DNA of 64,000 bases, from contig OU452222.1 in the NCBI GenBank assembly GCA_911728455.2, positions 27,084,923 through 27,148,922 of the forward strand, read 5' to 3'. The position numbers and the translations under genes were made by a program. The number at the start of each line of letters is the position of its first letter. The first letter of the stretch is position 1. The stretch is from Marthasterias glacialis. Taxonomy: Eukaryota; Echinodermata; Asteroidea; Forcipulatida; Asteriidae. The notes beneath the pieces are model-generated. The model was not told where the DNA came from. It searched no databases and saw nothing but the letters and a program-made list of their open reading frames with translations. Shown here piece after piece: positions 1 to 13,100 of this stretch.

Positions 1-281
1 ATGAACATGAACAAAAAAAATGGGCTCAGTTTCACAAAGCTAAGATTAAAACGACCTCCATGATTACACTTGTTTCAGAAACAAGATTTAGACTTAAACC
101 CATCCCCCCCCAAAAAGTGTTTACTTGATGACGGTGCCTGTTTTTAAATTTTATGAATGCGACATCCTTCAAATGATCTCAGAACTGTGACACACAGATA
201 ATGTCTCATTCAGCGTTCTCCTTAAATTTCTATGGTTAGAAACCTAAATGTCTGAGACAATGACTGAAAAGTGGTCTCAAT

Positions 282-1108
282 ACCAGTCTTTGAGAGTGGG
301 ACCAGTCTTTGAGAGTGGGACCAGTCTTTGAGAGTGGGACCAGTCTTAGAGAGTGGCACCAGTCTTTGATAGTCGGACTAGTCTTTGAGAGTGGGACCAG
401 TCTTTGAGAGTGGCACCAGTCTTTGAGAGTGGGACCAGTCTTTGAGAGTGGGACCAGTCTTTGAGAGTGGGACCAGTCTTTGATAGTCGGACTAGTCTTT
501 GAGAGTGGGACCAGTCTTAGAGAGTGGCACCAGTCTTTGAGAGTGGCACCAGTCTTTGAGAGTGGCACCAGTCTTTGAGAGTGGCACCAGTCTTAGAGAG
601 TGGCACCAGTCTTTGAGAGTGGCACCAGTCTTTGAGAGTGGGACCAGTCTTTGAGAGTGGGACCAGTCTTAGAGAGTGGCACCAGTCTTTGATAGTCGGA
701 CTAGTCTTTGAGAGTGGGACCAGTCTTTGAGAGTGGCACCAGTCTTTGAGAGTGGGACCAGTCTTTGAGAGTGGGACCAGTCTTTGAGAGTGGGACCAGT
801 CTTAGAGAGTGGCACCAGTCTTTGAGAGTGGCACCAGTCTTTGATAGTCGGACTAGTCTTTGAGAGTGGGACCAGTCTTTGAGAGTGGCACCAGTCTTTG
901 AGAGTGGCACCAGTCTTTGAGAGTGGCACCAGTCTTTGAGAGTGGCACCAGTCTTAGAGAGTGGGACCACAGTCTTTGAGAGTGGCACCAGTCTTTGATA
1001 GTCGGACTAGTCTTTGAGAGTGGGACCAGTCTTTGAGAGTGGCACCAGTCTTTGAGAGTCGGACCAGTCTTTGAGAGTCAGATCAGTCTTTGAGAGTCGG
1101 ACCAGTCT
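282..1108. repeat. 19-bp minisatellite, about 43 units
   Basis: A tandem array whose consensus unit is CCAGTCTTTGAGAGTGGGA. Some units lose one T (CCAGTCTTAGAGAGTGG) or carry GGCA in place of GGGA. A distinct GATAGTCGGACTAG variant recurs near 368, 483, 691, 843 and 997. The last three are 152-154 bp apart, close to eight units, so part of the array expanded as an 8-mer. The open frames across it are a by-product of the repeat and are not genes. The array lies in an IPO4 intron and ends about 40 bp from the splice donor of the last visible exon. Confidence 0.95.
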
Positions 1109-1148
1109 CGAAATCTACAACACTGATTTACGAGTGGGCAGCTCGTAC

Positions 1149-4100
1149 CTTGCGTCTCCTGTGAGTTGGTGTCTTGGAGAGCTTTGAAGAGACTACAGCA
1201 CAACTGACCGGAGCTTGTAATGGCCGCCTTACGGACATTAGCGGCTGGATAGTCAATCAGCTTCAACACCTCACAGAAACACGTCTCTAAATGCGGCATG
1301 AATGCAACACTGGAATAAAAGTAATCATAAATAAGGTTTACAAAATGCAGGTATTCATCACCTTATAATCATAGCCCAAAAATTCTAGTATGCACTTGAA
1401 ATGATTATGTTGCGATACAAATCACTCATTCCGTAACGTTCTCAAAAAGACCCTATGTCTTAATTAGGACACTATGACCTTTGACCTACCCCGTGTTTGA
1501 TGCGATTTCACCCAGTGAGTTACAGGCATCTTCCTTCTCCTCCATGTAGGAATTTTCAACGCTGTATCTGGAAGTCGAAGAGAGATGTTTTATGCAAATG
1601 AAGAAAAAAAAATATATATACAAATATACAACAACTCTTAAAGAGTTGGTGAATTAGTAAGTAGTAAGTATTTAAGTGTTGTTATTTTACACCCTATAGT
1701 TATTATACAATGGTCTGTTGGAGAAATCATGTTGTGCCTTCCTGTATATTTTTACATGATTTATTTCCTGAAAAATAATACGATTCAGGAATGCCCACAA
1801 AAAAGGGCCACTTGCTGAGATGGCTGGATAATAATAACAATAATAATAATATTTAGCATTTATATGGCGCTCTACAAAGCACACAGTGCCTGACAGATTA
1901 TTGTCAGGTTTTTTTACGACAGGTTTTTGAAGTTTTTGAATTACGAGACCCATTTATGTAGCACCTTATAAAGGTTTACAAGGTGCTGCGGCGCATTCAG
2001 CAGCCACTGCCAGAAATACCGGGGCAAACCCCTTCTCTTAGCGATAAGTGTCACTGGGTTCTTTTACGTGCATTACACAACAAACGGGACCTACGGCTTT
2101 ACGTCCCATCCGAAGGACGAAGCAATAATGGTTAAGTGTCTTGCTTAAGGACACAAGTGTCACGACCGGGACTCGAACCCACACTCTGGTGATCAGAAAC
2201 ACCAGAGCTTGAATCACGACACGCCACATGGATTCCACCTGTGATGTCACATGCATTACATGATACATATTCATGAGTGAATTTTTGAATAGAAAAGAAC
2301 AAATATTTGTCATTCTTTTGGCGGACCTCGTCCCAGAACAACTTTGTCAATAGACAAAAGCACATGTCTATTTGGGGTTATTTAATTTTTTTTCATACAT
2401 TTTTACTGAAAAATATTACGAAAATCCACAATACTATTATTATTATTATATTTCTGGTAATGAAACCAAGGATGCCTCATAAGAGAACTTAATCACTGCA
2501 GCTCTCAAGCCTGGGGAAACCTGTAGACAAGGGTGCTTGTTGTGTTAACCAGAAACACCGGGGTAATTCCCCTACTCTTCCACGATTAAGTGTTCGGCCA
2601 CGACACTACATATTAGCCATGTCTGAGTGTATGGTGATGATTGAATAGAAGTGAAATGTCTGAAGGGATAAAAGAAAACTGTTAGCATCTCACCCCTGGA
2701 TATCTTCATCCTCGTCTCCATTTTGTTGATTCACCTCGCTTCCTTCAATGTCTTCGTCATCATCTCCTTCATCGTCGTCGTCCTCTTCCTCGTCTTCAAA
2801 TAGTGACAAGACACCGCTGTCCTCGTCATTATAATGAGCCTGCATACAAAATGAAACTGTTCAATATTTAATAATAACTCGAGACATCTTCAAAGGAACA
2901 CGTAGTGAATGACCGTGAAGAACAAGTTTTCACATCCAGACTTCATAGGTCGGTTTATCTGAGAACCTCTCTGGCACAACCGGAAACTTCTTGCCATTTA
3001 CGTTAACCGCCGCAATGAAAATTTCACGTTGTGTAACCAAAAGATGATTTTTTATCAACACCCTGTCTTTTAGGTCAATAACCCCCCCATGCAAGCCCAA
3101 AGCTATAATAAATTACCATGGGGGTGAATTGGAGTGCCAGTCAAGACTTAGACTTGTGTTATTTACGATCAGTGTGCGGCCGCAAGTTGTTTTCACAAAG
3201 TGCATACCGCCCTGTGCCAAGGATCCTTAGCACAGGGGTCAATCAATTACTGTATGGAGACAGGTGGCTGCTGTCTTTCAACACTCCTTACTCAGCAGTG
3301 GTTAGGGTCTGGCCAATGAAAGCCTACAGACTTGTGGGGTATACCAGGGGTGAGGTTTACATGGAATCTTGGCTTTTTTGGCCCATTGAAAAAAAAAAGT
3401 TATGGCCATATTTGGTGGTACCTGCTGAATTTTATCATCTTGTGGCAGACACAAGGGTTAATGCGTAACAGCCATGATAACGTTACACATTGACCCCAGG
3501 GACCGACTTGAGATTTCTTTGTTACCATATAGAGCATTTTGCTCTTGATTCTGGCGGGAATTGTTTTTTAACTTTCATGATTGAAAAAAAAATCTAATTT
3601 TTGAAAAATGGGTCAAAGTTTATGGTTTTGCCAGAGCCAGTCACACTTTTTCTCCATCTTTTTCTCTTTCGTCCTCTATTCCGTTTGTTCCCATAGTGTC
3701 CAGTGAGTGATTGTTGAACTCCAATGGTTATCTGTTTCTGTGGCTAATGTGTCCTGGTGTGGATTTCACAAAGCGCCAGGACTAGTCTTATCTCCAGTTA
3801 GGATGAGTAACTAGTCTTAACTAGTCATAAATTAGGACTAGTCCTAAGTTAGGATTAGTTTTGTGAAGTCCACCCCGCCCAGCTCCATTTCCTGTATTTG
3901 ACTGGTTCTAAGATGTCTGTAACTTTGGTTTGTTCCCTCATCCAATTGTTTTTCTGTCCTTGTACAGTACGTGATCTTTACTATACTTCTTTCCATGTTG
4001 TGTTGAGCTGCTGGTATTTTTTCTAACGGTACTACATACACCATAAGGGTCTATACTATTTTCAGTATCTAGTAGACTTACCACAATCCCCTCAGTAGAC

Positions 4101-7100
4101 TTGAGCGACTCCACCATGAGTTTGGTCACTGTCTCAAGGTGTGTTGCCATGGCAACCCCTAATACTGACGACAATGACGCAAACAGTCCGTACCTGAAAA
4201 ATGTTCACAATGTTCGAAGTAAATTTGTGTACCACTGAAAAACGTGTTCAAATACTTGACAGTGGAAGTTTAACCACTTGAAACCAGATGACGTGAATAC
4301 ACGAAAAAGGTTCCCCTGCCTGGGAAAGAAAGCCGTTTTAAGACGCCATTATATAAGTTCTGACCACTGGATCGAAGGTCACCCAGTCATTCAACTGCAG
4401 AGTGTGCACAGACCACACACACGCCGTCTAACACTTCGTTTCACCCACACAAAGACAAAAAAAGGTATTGAATATACTTGCAATTTGTAGCCATTTAAAG
4501 GTGGTTTTTGTGTAATCCCCGATTATAGACCTTTGTCCTTTTGTTCCAAGAAGGGGATTATGAGTTATCGAGAGGCTTCCATGATTGTTCATTCGTTGTG
4601 TTTTGGCTTAATGGAGTTAAGTCAGAATGAGTGTGCAATCAAGCCATTGTGTTTTGGCTTAATGGAGTTAAGTCATAATGAGTCATGGGTGACCTTCGAT
4701 CCAGTGGTCATTCAAATAGAGGGCGCTCTTTGTCATGAGCTGCCATTTTAACTGCTGTGTTACTTCACCTTTTTAATCCATTTTTATCTTCGTTTGGATT
4801 CGTCATCCGTACCTCTTATTTTAACTGTGTGTTTGGAACACATCATGGATCGTAATGTGTGTTTTTGGTGGAGATTTTAAAGTGCATACTGGCTAATTTT
4901 ATGTACTTTGATGTGACTGTACCAACCCTTATGTTACTGCATGCTACATTTACATGTACATGGGTAAGCCCACGTAGTATTACTACCGATACTTTGCCAT
5001 TCCAATTAAACATTACTTCAGTATGGAGATGCCAACAACTTTAAGATTACTTGCTCTGACATTGATGGTTGTACTGTCAACCTCTCACGGAACATTTCAA
5101 AGGGACTTTGGAATGTCCCCATTTGTATTTTTTAATAGATCACACGAGTCTACAAAGCTGAGAACTTCGTTCGCACTCACTAAATGGACAAAGCATGGGC
5201 AAACAGTTTTGCTCATTCCAGGAAATGATCCCGACCCTCCTATAAATATAACAATTTATATGGATGTCTCCATTAACCCAGGCCCATCAACCCATGGGCA
5301 TGATTTACACTTCTATGGAGTTACAAGCCATGTAAACAATGGAACATTCATGAGTGCCGAAATATCTACAACTACAAGTACCACTACTACTAGCACTGAT
5401 GGTGTGCCCCGCATACCTCTCCATTTGAACCAACTCAAGTATTCCCAGTGTCAACTTCTGCACCTGCGTACCTACAGCAACCCCAAAGCTCGACTTAAGC
5501 AGGATGTTCTTCAAGTTCTTAAATCAAATGGTATTCTGAGATATAGGGGCAGGACTGCTGGGAAATCCAGCCACATCCGTCGGCATTTCACAAGACGTAA
5601 GTTTACACATAGACCGCAACCTGAGTATGTAGCATCAACCATCGACGTTAGAACTATAAAGGTGCATACTACATATAGAGACGACACTCAACTCGACTCG
5701 TCTCATCTTGAAGGTAATAACAGATGCAGAAACATTCAACTTTTACGCTGTTTGCCACGCCATCATGTAGACCAACCAGTAGTTAGAAGACACTCTTGCT
5801 TGCCATCGATATTTCTTACTAATGCTAGATCACTGGTCAACAAGTTTGATGAAGCTGGATTGATTTTTGAGCTTAACAATGTAGATATTGGAGTGATCAC
5901 AGAATCCTGGTTCACCCCTGACATTCCTGACAACATGTTAAACATCAACGGGTATAACGTTTTTTCAAGATGCCGTGATCTGAGACGGGGTGGAGGAGTT
6001 GCAGTTTACTCCAAAAATCATATTCCTGCTATTAAAATCAACGATATCGTCGTCCCTGATGAACTTGAATGTATTTGGGTGAGACTCCGTCCACCGAGAT
6101 TACCAAGAACAGTTTCAGCTATTGCAGTGTGTGCAGTTTACATAACTACAGACTCTCCTCACCAACATGACCAACGGACACTTGAAAATCATCTGATGAC
6201 TAGTCTTGATTTGTTACGTACAAAATACCCTGATATTGGTGTAGTTATTTTGGGTGATTTTAACCGTATGAATATTAATTCAATCATTGCTGGCAATGAC
6301 CTTACTCAGATTGTTGATTTTCATACTAGAGCAGATGCTGTGCTTGATTTTATTCTCACTAGTCACAATTTGAAGTCTCTGTTTGAAAAACCAGTCCCTT
6401 TGTCTCCTATTGGGAGTAGTGATCATGTTTGTATTTTATGGAATCCCAAGGTTCACCAAAAAAGACAGAACTCCTTTCAGGTTAAAAGATTTCGTCCATT
6501 ACTTAACACTGGTATTCGTGCTTTTGGACGTTGGATTCAAAGCCAAAACTGGAATGATATTTTGAATTGTACAGAGACTCAGGGGAAGGTGGACTTTTTT
6601 TACAAATTGCTTAATTCTGCCATGGATTTGTATTTTCCTTTTAAAACTTACAGGAACCATGTTAATGATAAGCCTTGGCTCACTCCTCACATAAAGAAGT
6701 TGGTTTTTGATCGTCAAGTAGCTTTTAACACTATTAACAAGGTTCTTTGGCGCAAATATAGAAATCTGATTAAAAGAGAGATTGAGTTGGCTAAAATTTC
6801 GTATTATGCTAATCGCATTCGAAACCTGCAGAACACAGATCCTCGTCAATGGCACCAACAGGTTAAAAAGGTCACTAATAGTAATAAAACAGGTCTTGAC
6901 ATAGACATCCCTGGTATCGATGGAAGTGATCTTAAAGGCAAAGCTGATGCGATTAATGACAAGCTTGTTGATGTTTCTGCTCATATGGATCATTTAGATA
7001 CGTCAAAATTGCCTGCGTTCTTGCCAGCGGTAGACCCTACCCCCCACCTTTACCCTTGGGTTGTCTATGCCAGGCTAAAAAAAATTAAATCCAGTAAGTC

Positions 7101-10100
7101 ATCAGGACCTGATGAATTTCCACCGAAACTCGTTAAAGAATTTGCATATGAACTTAGTGTGCCTCTCACTGATATTTTAAACAGTTCTTTTAATGAGGGT
7201 GTAGTTCCTGTGCAATGGAAAGACGCTATTGTTGTCCCAATTCCCAAACAGTTTCCCCCTAGTCTTGATAAACTTAGACCTGTGTCACTTACTTCTGTCT
7301 TTGCTAAGGTTGCAGAAGGTTTTATTACCGATTGGATTCTTGATGATATTCATTCTAAAATTGACTTGCAGCAGTTTGGTAATGTTAAGGGGGTTTCAAC
7401 CAACCATTATCTTATTAATTTAATGCATTATCTCTTTCATGGCGCAGAAGGAGGTCGCAATGTGGGAACGGTGGTACTTACGGACTTTTCTAAGGCATTT
7501 GATCTGGTGGACCACACTTTACTGATTAATAAGATCATCTCCATTGGGGTCCGTGGGTCCATCGTTCCCTGGATTTGTGACTTCCTTCGTAACAGACGTC
7601 AGTGTGTTCGCTATAACAATGTTCTCTCGAATTTTGTTTGTATTCATGGGGGAATTCCACAAGGTACTAAGTTCGGCCCGATTGGTTTTCAAATTCTTAT
7701 TAACGATGCTGCTCAAAACTCACATTCTGAATATTGGAAATATGTTGATGACCTGACTTTTGCAGAGAATTCTAAAATTGGGAGTTGTGGCCACATGCAA
7801 GACGATCTTGATGATTTCAAGGTGTGGGCCGATTCCAATCATTTGCAGTTAAATCCCTCCAAATGCCAGGCCCTCCAGGTGTGTTTCAATAAATCCCAAC
7901 AGCAGCGCGGTATTTTTACAATTGGCGATGAACCAGTTTCTTTTGTTAATGAAGCCAAAGTTCTGGGCGTCTGGATTCAAAATAATCTCAGGTGGGACAA
8001 ACAGATTAGCCATATGTTAACTAAAGCTAACAGGAAACTATTTATGTTGCGTTCACTTAAACGTTTTGGGTTCAGCCCAGATGAACTAAAAATTGTTTTT
8101 AATGGATATGTCCGACCAGTTTTAGAATATGGTGATGTTATCTGGCATTCGAGCATTACATCTAAACATATACATACCATTGAATCCATACAAAAACGTG
8201 CCTGTAAAATTATGTTGGGTAACAGTTATAATTCGTATGAATCTGCTCTTTTATCTCTTGACCTTGACTCTCTGGCTGGTAGGAGGGAGGCACACTGCCG
8301 TCGCTTTGCAAATGGTCTTGTTGACAACCCCCGTACCAAAGACCTCCTCCCCCCTACCAGGCTTGAGAGTCATGGTCGAAACCTCCGTAATTGTCATAAT
8401 ATTTCCACCATCCCGAACAGAACCAGTCGTTTCAAGAATAGCCCCATTCCATATTTCATTAGGTTATTAAATTCGAAATAAGTCCCTTTTTATTTTTTGA
8501 TTCTTTGGAGGGTGGGAATAGACTCATCCATTCATTCATTTTTTTAATCTGGGCTTTATTCGTCTTGGTGCAATTTTTATTTTAGTTTTCTCTAATGATT
8601 TATTTTTACTTTAGTAATTTGTTGTTTTTTCATGTGAGTGTAATCTACTTTTGTGGTTAATTTTTACTTTGTTTTCTGCTTATAGGGTATTTTTTATAAA
8701 TTTTCTCTATTTTTATTATTGTACTGGCCTTGTAATTTGACCTTAGGGTCACGAGTGTGCCATTTTAATAAAATTCAAAATTCAAAATTCAATCAAGCCA
8801 TTGTGTTTTGGCTTAATGGAGTTAAGTCAGAATGAGTCTGCAATCAAGCCATTGTGTTCTGGCTTAATGGAGTTAAGTCAGAATGAGTCGGCAATCCATC
8901 GGAATCATGATTCCGTGTTTAGTTAGGTAACTGCCGATGTTTTGCAGTTCACGCTGCGTGAATTTGACATTTTCTCGGTCGAGAAAGAAAACAGTCGATC
9001 CAATAAAGAGAATCTTTGTTCTCATGGCATTGTCAAGTCAGGGTTTCTTTGTGCCAGCGGTACCCTCAAAGAAAAAAGATTTCGGCAATTTCAACAGAAG
9101 AATCACGCCAGGGGGACAGGGCATAAAAAAGGAATCCCGGCGGCAACTGGTTACAGAAAGACTTTAAAAAACTTGCTGAATCGTTCTTTGAGACCGACTC
9201 CTAATTTGATTAATGATGTCATCATTGACAGCTAAACCATTTGAGTGGGTCAAAATTGCTATGATACGTCTGCCTGCTTTTTAAGTATTAGCTGTGTTTT
9301 GACCCAAGCAGAGCTCTATGGTTGGAAAGACTTGTCTGCATGCTCTCTGTGCTCCATTTCCTGGCTCTTTGAAGTGCGAGTGAAAAATCGGCATATAGTC
9401 CAACATTAGCAGATAAAAATCTGCATTAACTAAGCATATTTTACATGTTAGCATGGCCTGTTTGCTTGTATGCATGCAAAATTCATGTTACTAAGCAGTC
9501 TTCACTCGTAAAGCTAGCACTTTAAAGACTCGCCGGGAGAGAAATAGCCATCGGGTATCTTACGCCAGTGTGAATAGGCCGACTTGTTTCACGTTGTATG
9601 TGTGTACATGAACATATACAAGATCTTTCGTGCCAAGAAAACGGCCGTCGGGTAATTGCGATGAGCTTGTGTCTTTAAGAGATGAATGATGACCACAGTA
9701 AGTGCAGAATCAACGACATTAGGCCGTATCATGACTGCCAAACAAAGTCAGTGATTCATTGTACTTTCCATTAACTCAGGCCTGTTTCAAACGTCGCGGT
9801 GCTCTTGCTGTGTGGACTTCAAATATTCAGACTTTTTCCATTTCGACACGGCAGCTTAGCTCGACCATGGCTCGACGGGCCTCGCAGTGCTTTTGGTGAC
9901 CACGTTTTCAACCACGGCCGTGCCAATGCTGCACTACTGCCAAACTCGAATGATATGAATTTGACATGGCATTTGAAGTGGGCCTAAGAAGCTTTGAAGT
10001 TTGTGGTTGTACTCACGTGCATCTACGTAGGTCAGGGTCGTTGACCTCTTCGATGAGTTTCAGACCGAGCAGGAGACATTCTTCAGCAAGAGGAAGGAAA

Positions 10101-13100
10101 TTGTCCCTACCGAGGGTGCGTGCCAGGACCCCTAAGGTGTCTACAACATAATCATCAATTAAGGATTTGTTTGTTAACTATTCATTGACATTATTTTCTT
10201 CTATTGTATATCAAGTAGTTCATGTTTACTTTTTATTTGTTTTGGTTTTATTACACTTTGCACTGGCATAAAAAAATTCAATAAATGCAGAGAAATACAA
10301 TTAAGATAAAAAGAAAATGAATACAAAACTTGCAGTTGAAATGATACAAGTTAGATGACAGAAAACGACAAAACGATGAAAAAATGAAGCTCATAAACAG
10401 ACAATGATGAGAAACAACCCGCCACACGAACAGCGCCCCCTTTAAAAACATTTGACCCAAACAATTGACTCCCAACTCTTTTAGGGTCAGCCTTATCAGA
10501 TGCTTCGACCTGCTAGGGGTAGAAAAATGTTGTTTCATTAACTGCTGTTTCACACTCACATTCAAGTCAATAAAACATTCATTTCCACCTCATGAACATA
10601 TTTGCAATATCTTATAGGGTGCGTTCGAATAGCTTACACGTGTAATAAGTAAAACTTACACGAGAGCGTTCGTTTAGCCATCACGTGATACTCGTGTCTG
10701 CCCCCGGTGTATGCCACCACAGCCCGAGCTTGCGAGCGGGTCTCTGGTGGCTGCCCGGTGTAATGATGTAATACGGCTGCAGGCTCACGGCGGGGAACAA
10801 CCTTTAACCTTAGTTTTTCCAGAATGTCAAGTGAATACACCGCAGCGTTCGATTAGCTCCGTGTCGTGGCTACCACGAGTGTAACTCCCTGGTATACACG
10901 GGGAAGCTAATCGAATGCACCCATAGAAACTATTGGAGTGGAAGCAATATTCAAAAAGATGGGGCCTTTTAAAGAACGTGCCTTGAAAAGAACAATATAA
11001 CAGAAAAACTGAATGAAAACTCAACATTAAACAACATCAATATTAAATACACTGACGAAAACTACACTGCTAAAAATGGTATTTTTGAAATAAGAAAACA
11101 TCTTATTTCAAGAACTGTTTTTTGTGACACTCCCTAGAAATGATTTCCATAACATTTTTTGGAGTGACACAAGAAGTTTTCTTGAAATAAGATTTTTAGC
11201 AATAATGTTTACTTTGTATTGACAATTTGTTTTCTTTATATGATTGTCTTACAAAAGTGTGTATTAGTAGTACTTGTTCAGTATGTTTCCCTTTTTTTTC
11301 AGTCTTGCCATTTAGCTAGTATTAGAATGTGCAAATTGTCACTCTTCCTTGAAGTTCTTTGTAAGTAGTGATTTGAGTTGCACACGTAGAGCTCATTTGA
11401 AAACTTCCTATTTTGTAAGATACTTGTTTTTAAATGAAAGTCGCAGGAGACAAGGCCAGGGGCCAACTCAAGGTGAGGGCTACAAAACAAAACACAGAAA
11501 AGTTAGAGGGAGGGAGAGAAGATATCTGACTGGCACCTCATCAAGTTCATACTTACCGATAGCTTGTACTTGTAACGTTAATGCATCCCCACTTTGCACA
11601 GTAGTAAGGTAGATGCGTAACTGTTCCATGATCGACTGGAAGAATGGAAGCATGTGCTCCTTGGCAGCGTTACTCGTTGCTCCTAACAAAAAAATAGTTA
11701 TAAAATCTTTTGAGGAATTAAAATTACAGACGGAACAATCTGAAACTGAATTTATGGTTACATGAGCGTTGCCTTGAACAAAAAATAATCACCTAAGACC
11801 TTTTGACGAAATAACGACCAGGAGCAAACTGAAATTCAATTCACGTTTTGTTATTATTATTATTGTTGTTTATTTGACCTCAACAAAAGAAAAGTTCAAC
11901 AATCAACAGAGCATACATAGGAAAGTTGACGGATGAGATTTGACCGACGTGAAAATTCCTGAAAAATGGCATGGTGGCCTGAATTCCCCCCTTATTCTAG
12001 ATCCAGAACATCCCAGATGTTACAATTCCTGAGGTTTACAGACTCGGCGCAGCAGTTGTTTTAAACATTGTGCTTCAGCCGAACTTTGCCAATAGCACGG
12101 CAGGGCCTGCCTAGTCATGGTCCAGCTAAAGCCTCTGCCACGCCGAATTCCAAAAGTGGTTTCAAACGTCGCGCTCCTGCCGTGTCGAATCAAAAAAAAA
12201 ATTTGATTATTTGAATTTGACAAGGCAAGAGCGTGACATTTGAAACAAGCCTTAATAGACCTTTATCATGGTGCAGCCATCTTGTTTTTCTCCCATTCAA
12301 ATCAGTGTAAACAAACTGAGGCTGGAAGGGCAAATAGTCAGGTTCCTTTCTGAACAACGGAAATCAGCATACATTACTGTTATTGGATGCAGGGCACATG
12401 ACCAAGATGGTGGCAGCATGATAAAGGTCTACTACTGTTGCTCAGAAGCACGCTACCTTGTAAACATTTACATAAATACAACAAACACTCTTGTGAAATT
12501 GAAAATCCTATCTTCTTGTAGCTTACCAATTGCACTGATTGCAAGTTCTTTGATATGGATAACATTGGAGGATTGTAGTGTGACCAGAAGACGCTCCATT
12601 AACGTTGGAAGATACGGAAGCAACTCATCAGATCCTGACAAAGAAAAAAACAACCATAATCACGATGTAATTTGTGAAATAACTTCCTCATTTATTTATT
12701 TTTTTTTTCACACAGGACTGGGGAAAGTACCGAGTATAATTAATACACAAAAAATGTTCTTATCCCCAAGAAAAAGTTGCGAAAGTTATCATTTATTATC
12801 AAAAGTAAGGATTTGCGATGAAACCATGTGGTTGAAATCTCTTTTGAGTATATGTGACATACACACCTCCCCACCCCACCCCACCCCACCCACCCCTGCA
12901 CCACTGGACATTAACAGTGAAAAACATATATGCTTATTACTGTCGGGTTGCGACGCTACTACATGCCTAGAGATATTTCCTCAGCTGTTTGTGACTGTTG
13001 TATATACCCCACCTCAAGCAGATGTCAACAATGCTGCGGATACCATTGCTAGAGTTACATATGACCTTGAAGAGAAATCCCCAGATGCTGTCAACCTAAT

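Larger units (their letters stand above)
4194..10016 (-). other. IPO4 intron 14, enlarged by nested insertions
   Basis: At 5.8 kb this is the largest complete IPO4 intron visible. Most of it is a LINE inserted in an older foldback repeat (4.36-9.17 kb), followed by one dispersed repeat and one MITE at 9.5-10.0 kb. The short open frames here are either LINE shadows or repeat by-products. Confidence 0.85.

Noticed and set aside
236..988. Open frames with SKTG/DWCHSQRL repeats
   Set aside because: By-product of the 19-bp minisatellite in three frames.
3118..3468. 116-codon plus-strand frame starting MGVNWSASQDL
   Set aside because: No recognised domain, no flanking splice support, inside an IPO4 intron; includes a near-palindrome (3212-3235), so more likely repeat-derived. 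Not excluded as a fragment of something.
5305..8470. Several short frames in and opposite the LINE ORF2
   Set aside because: Shadow frames of the intact 1152-codon ORF.
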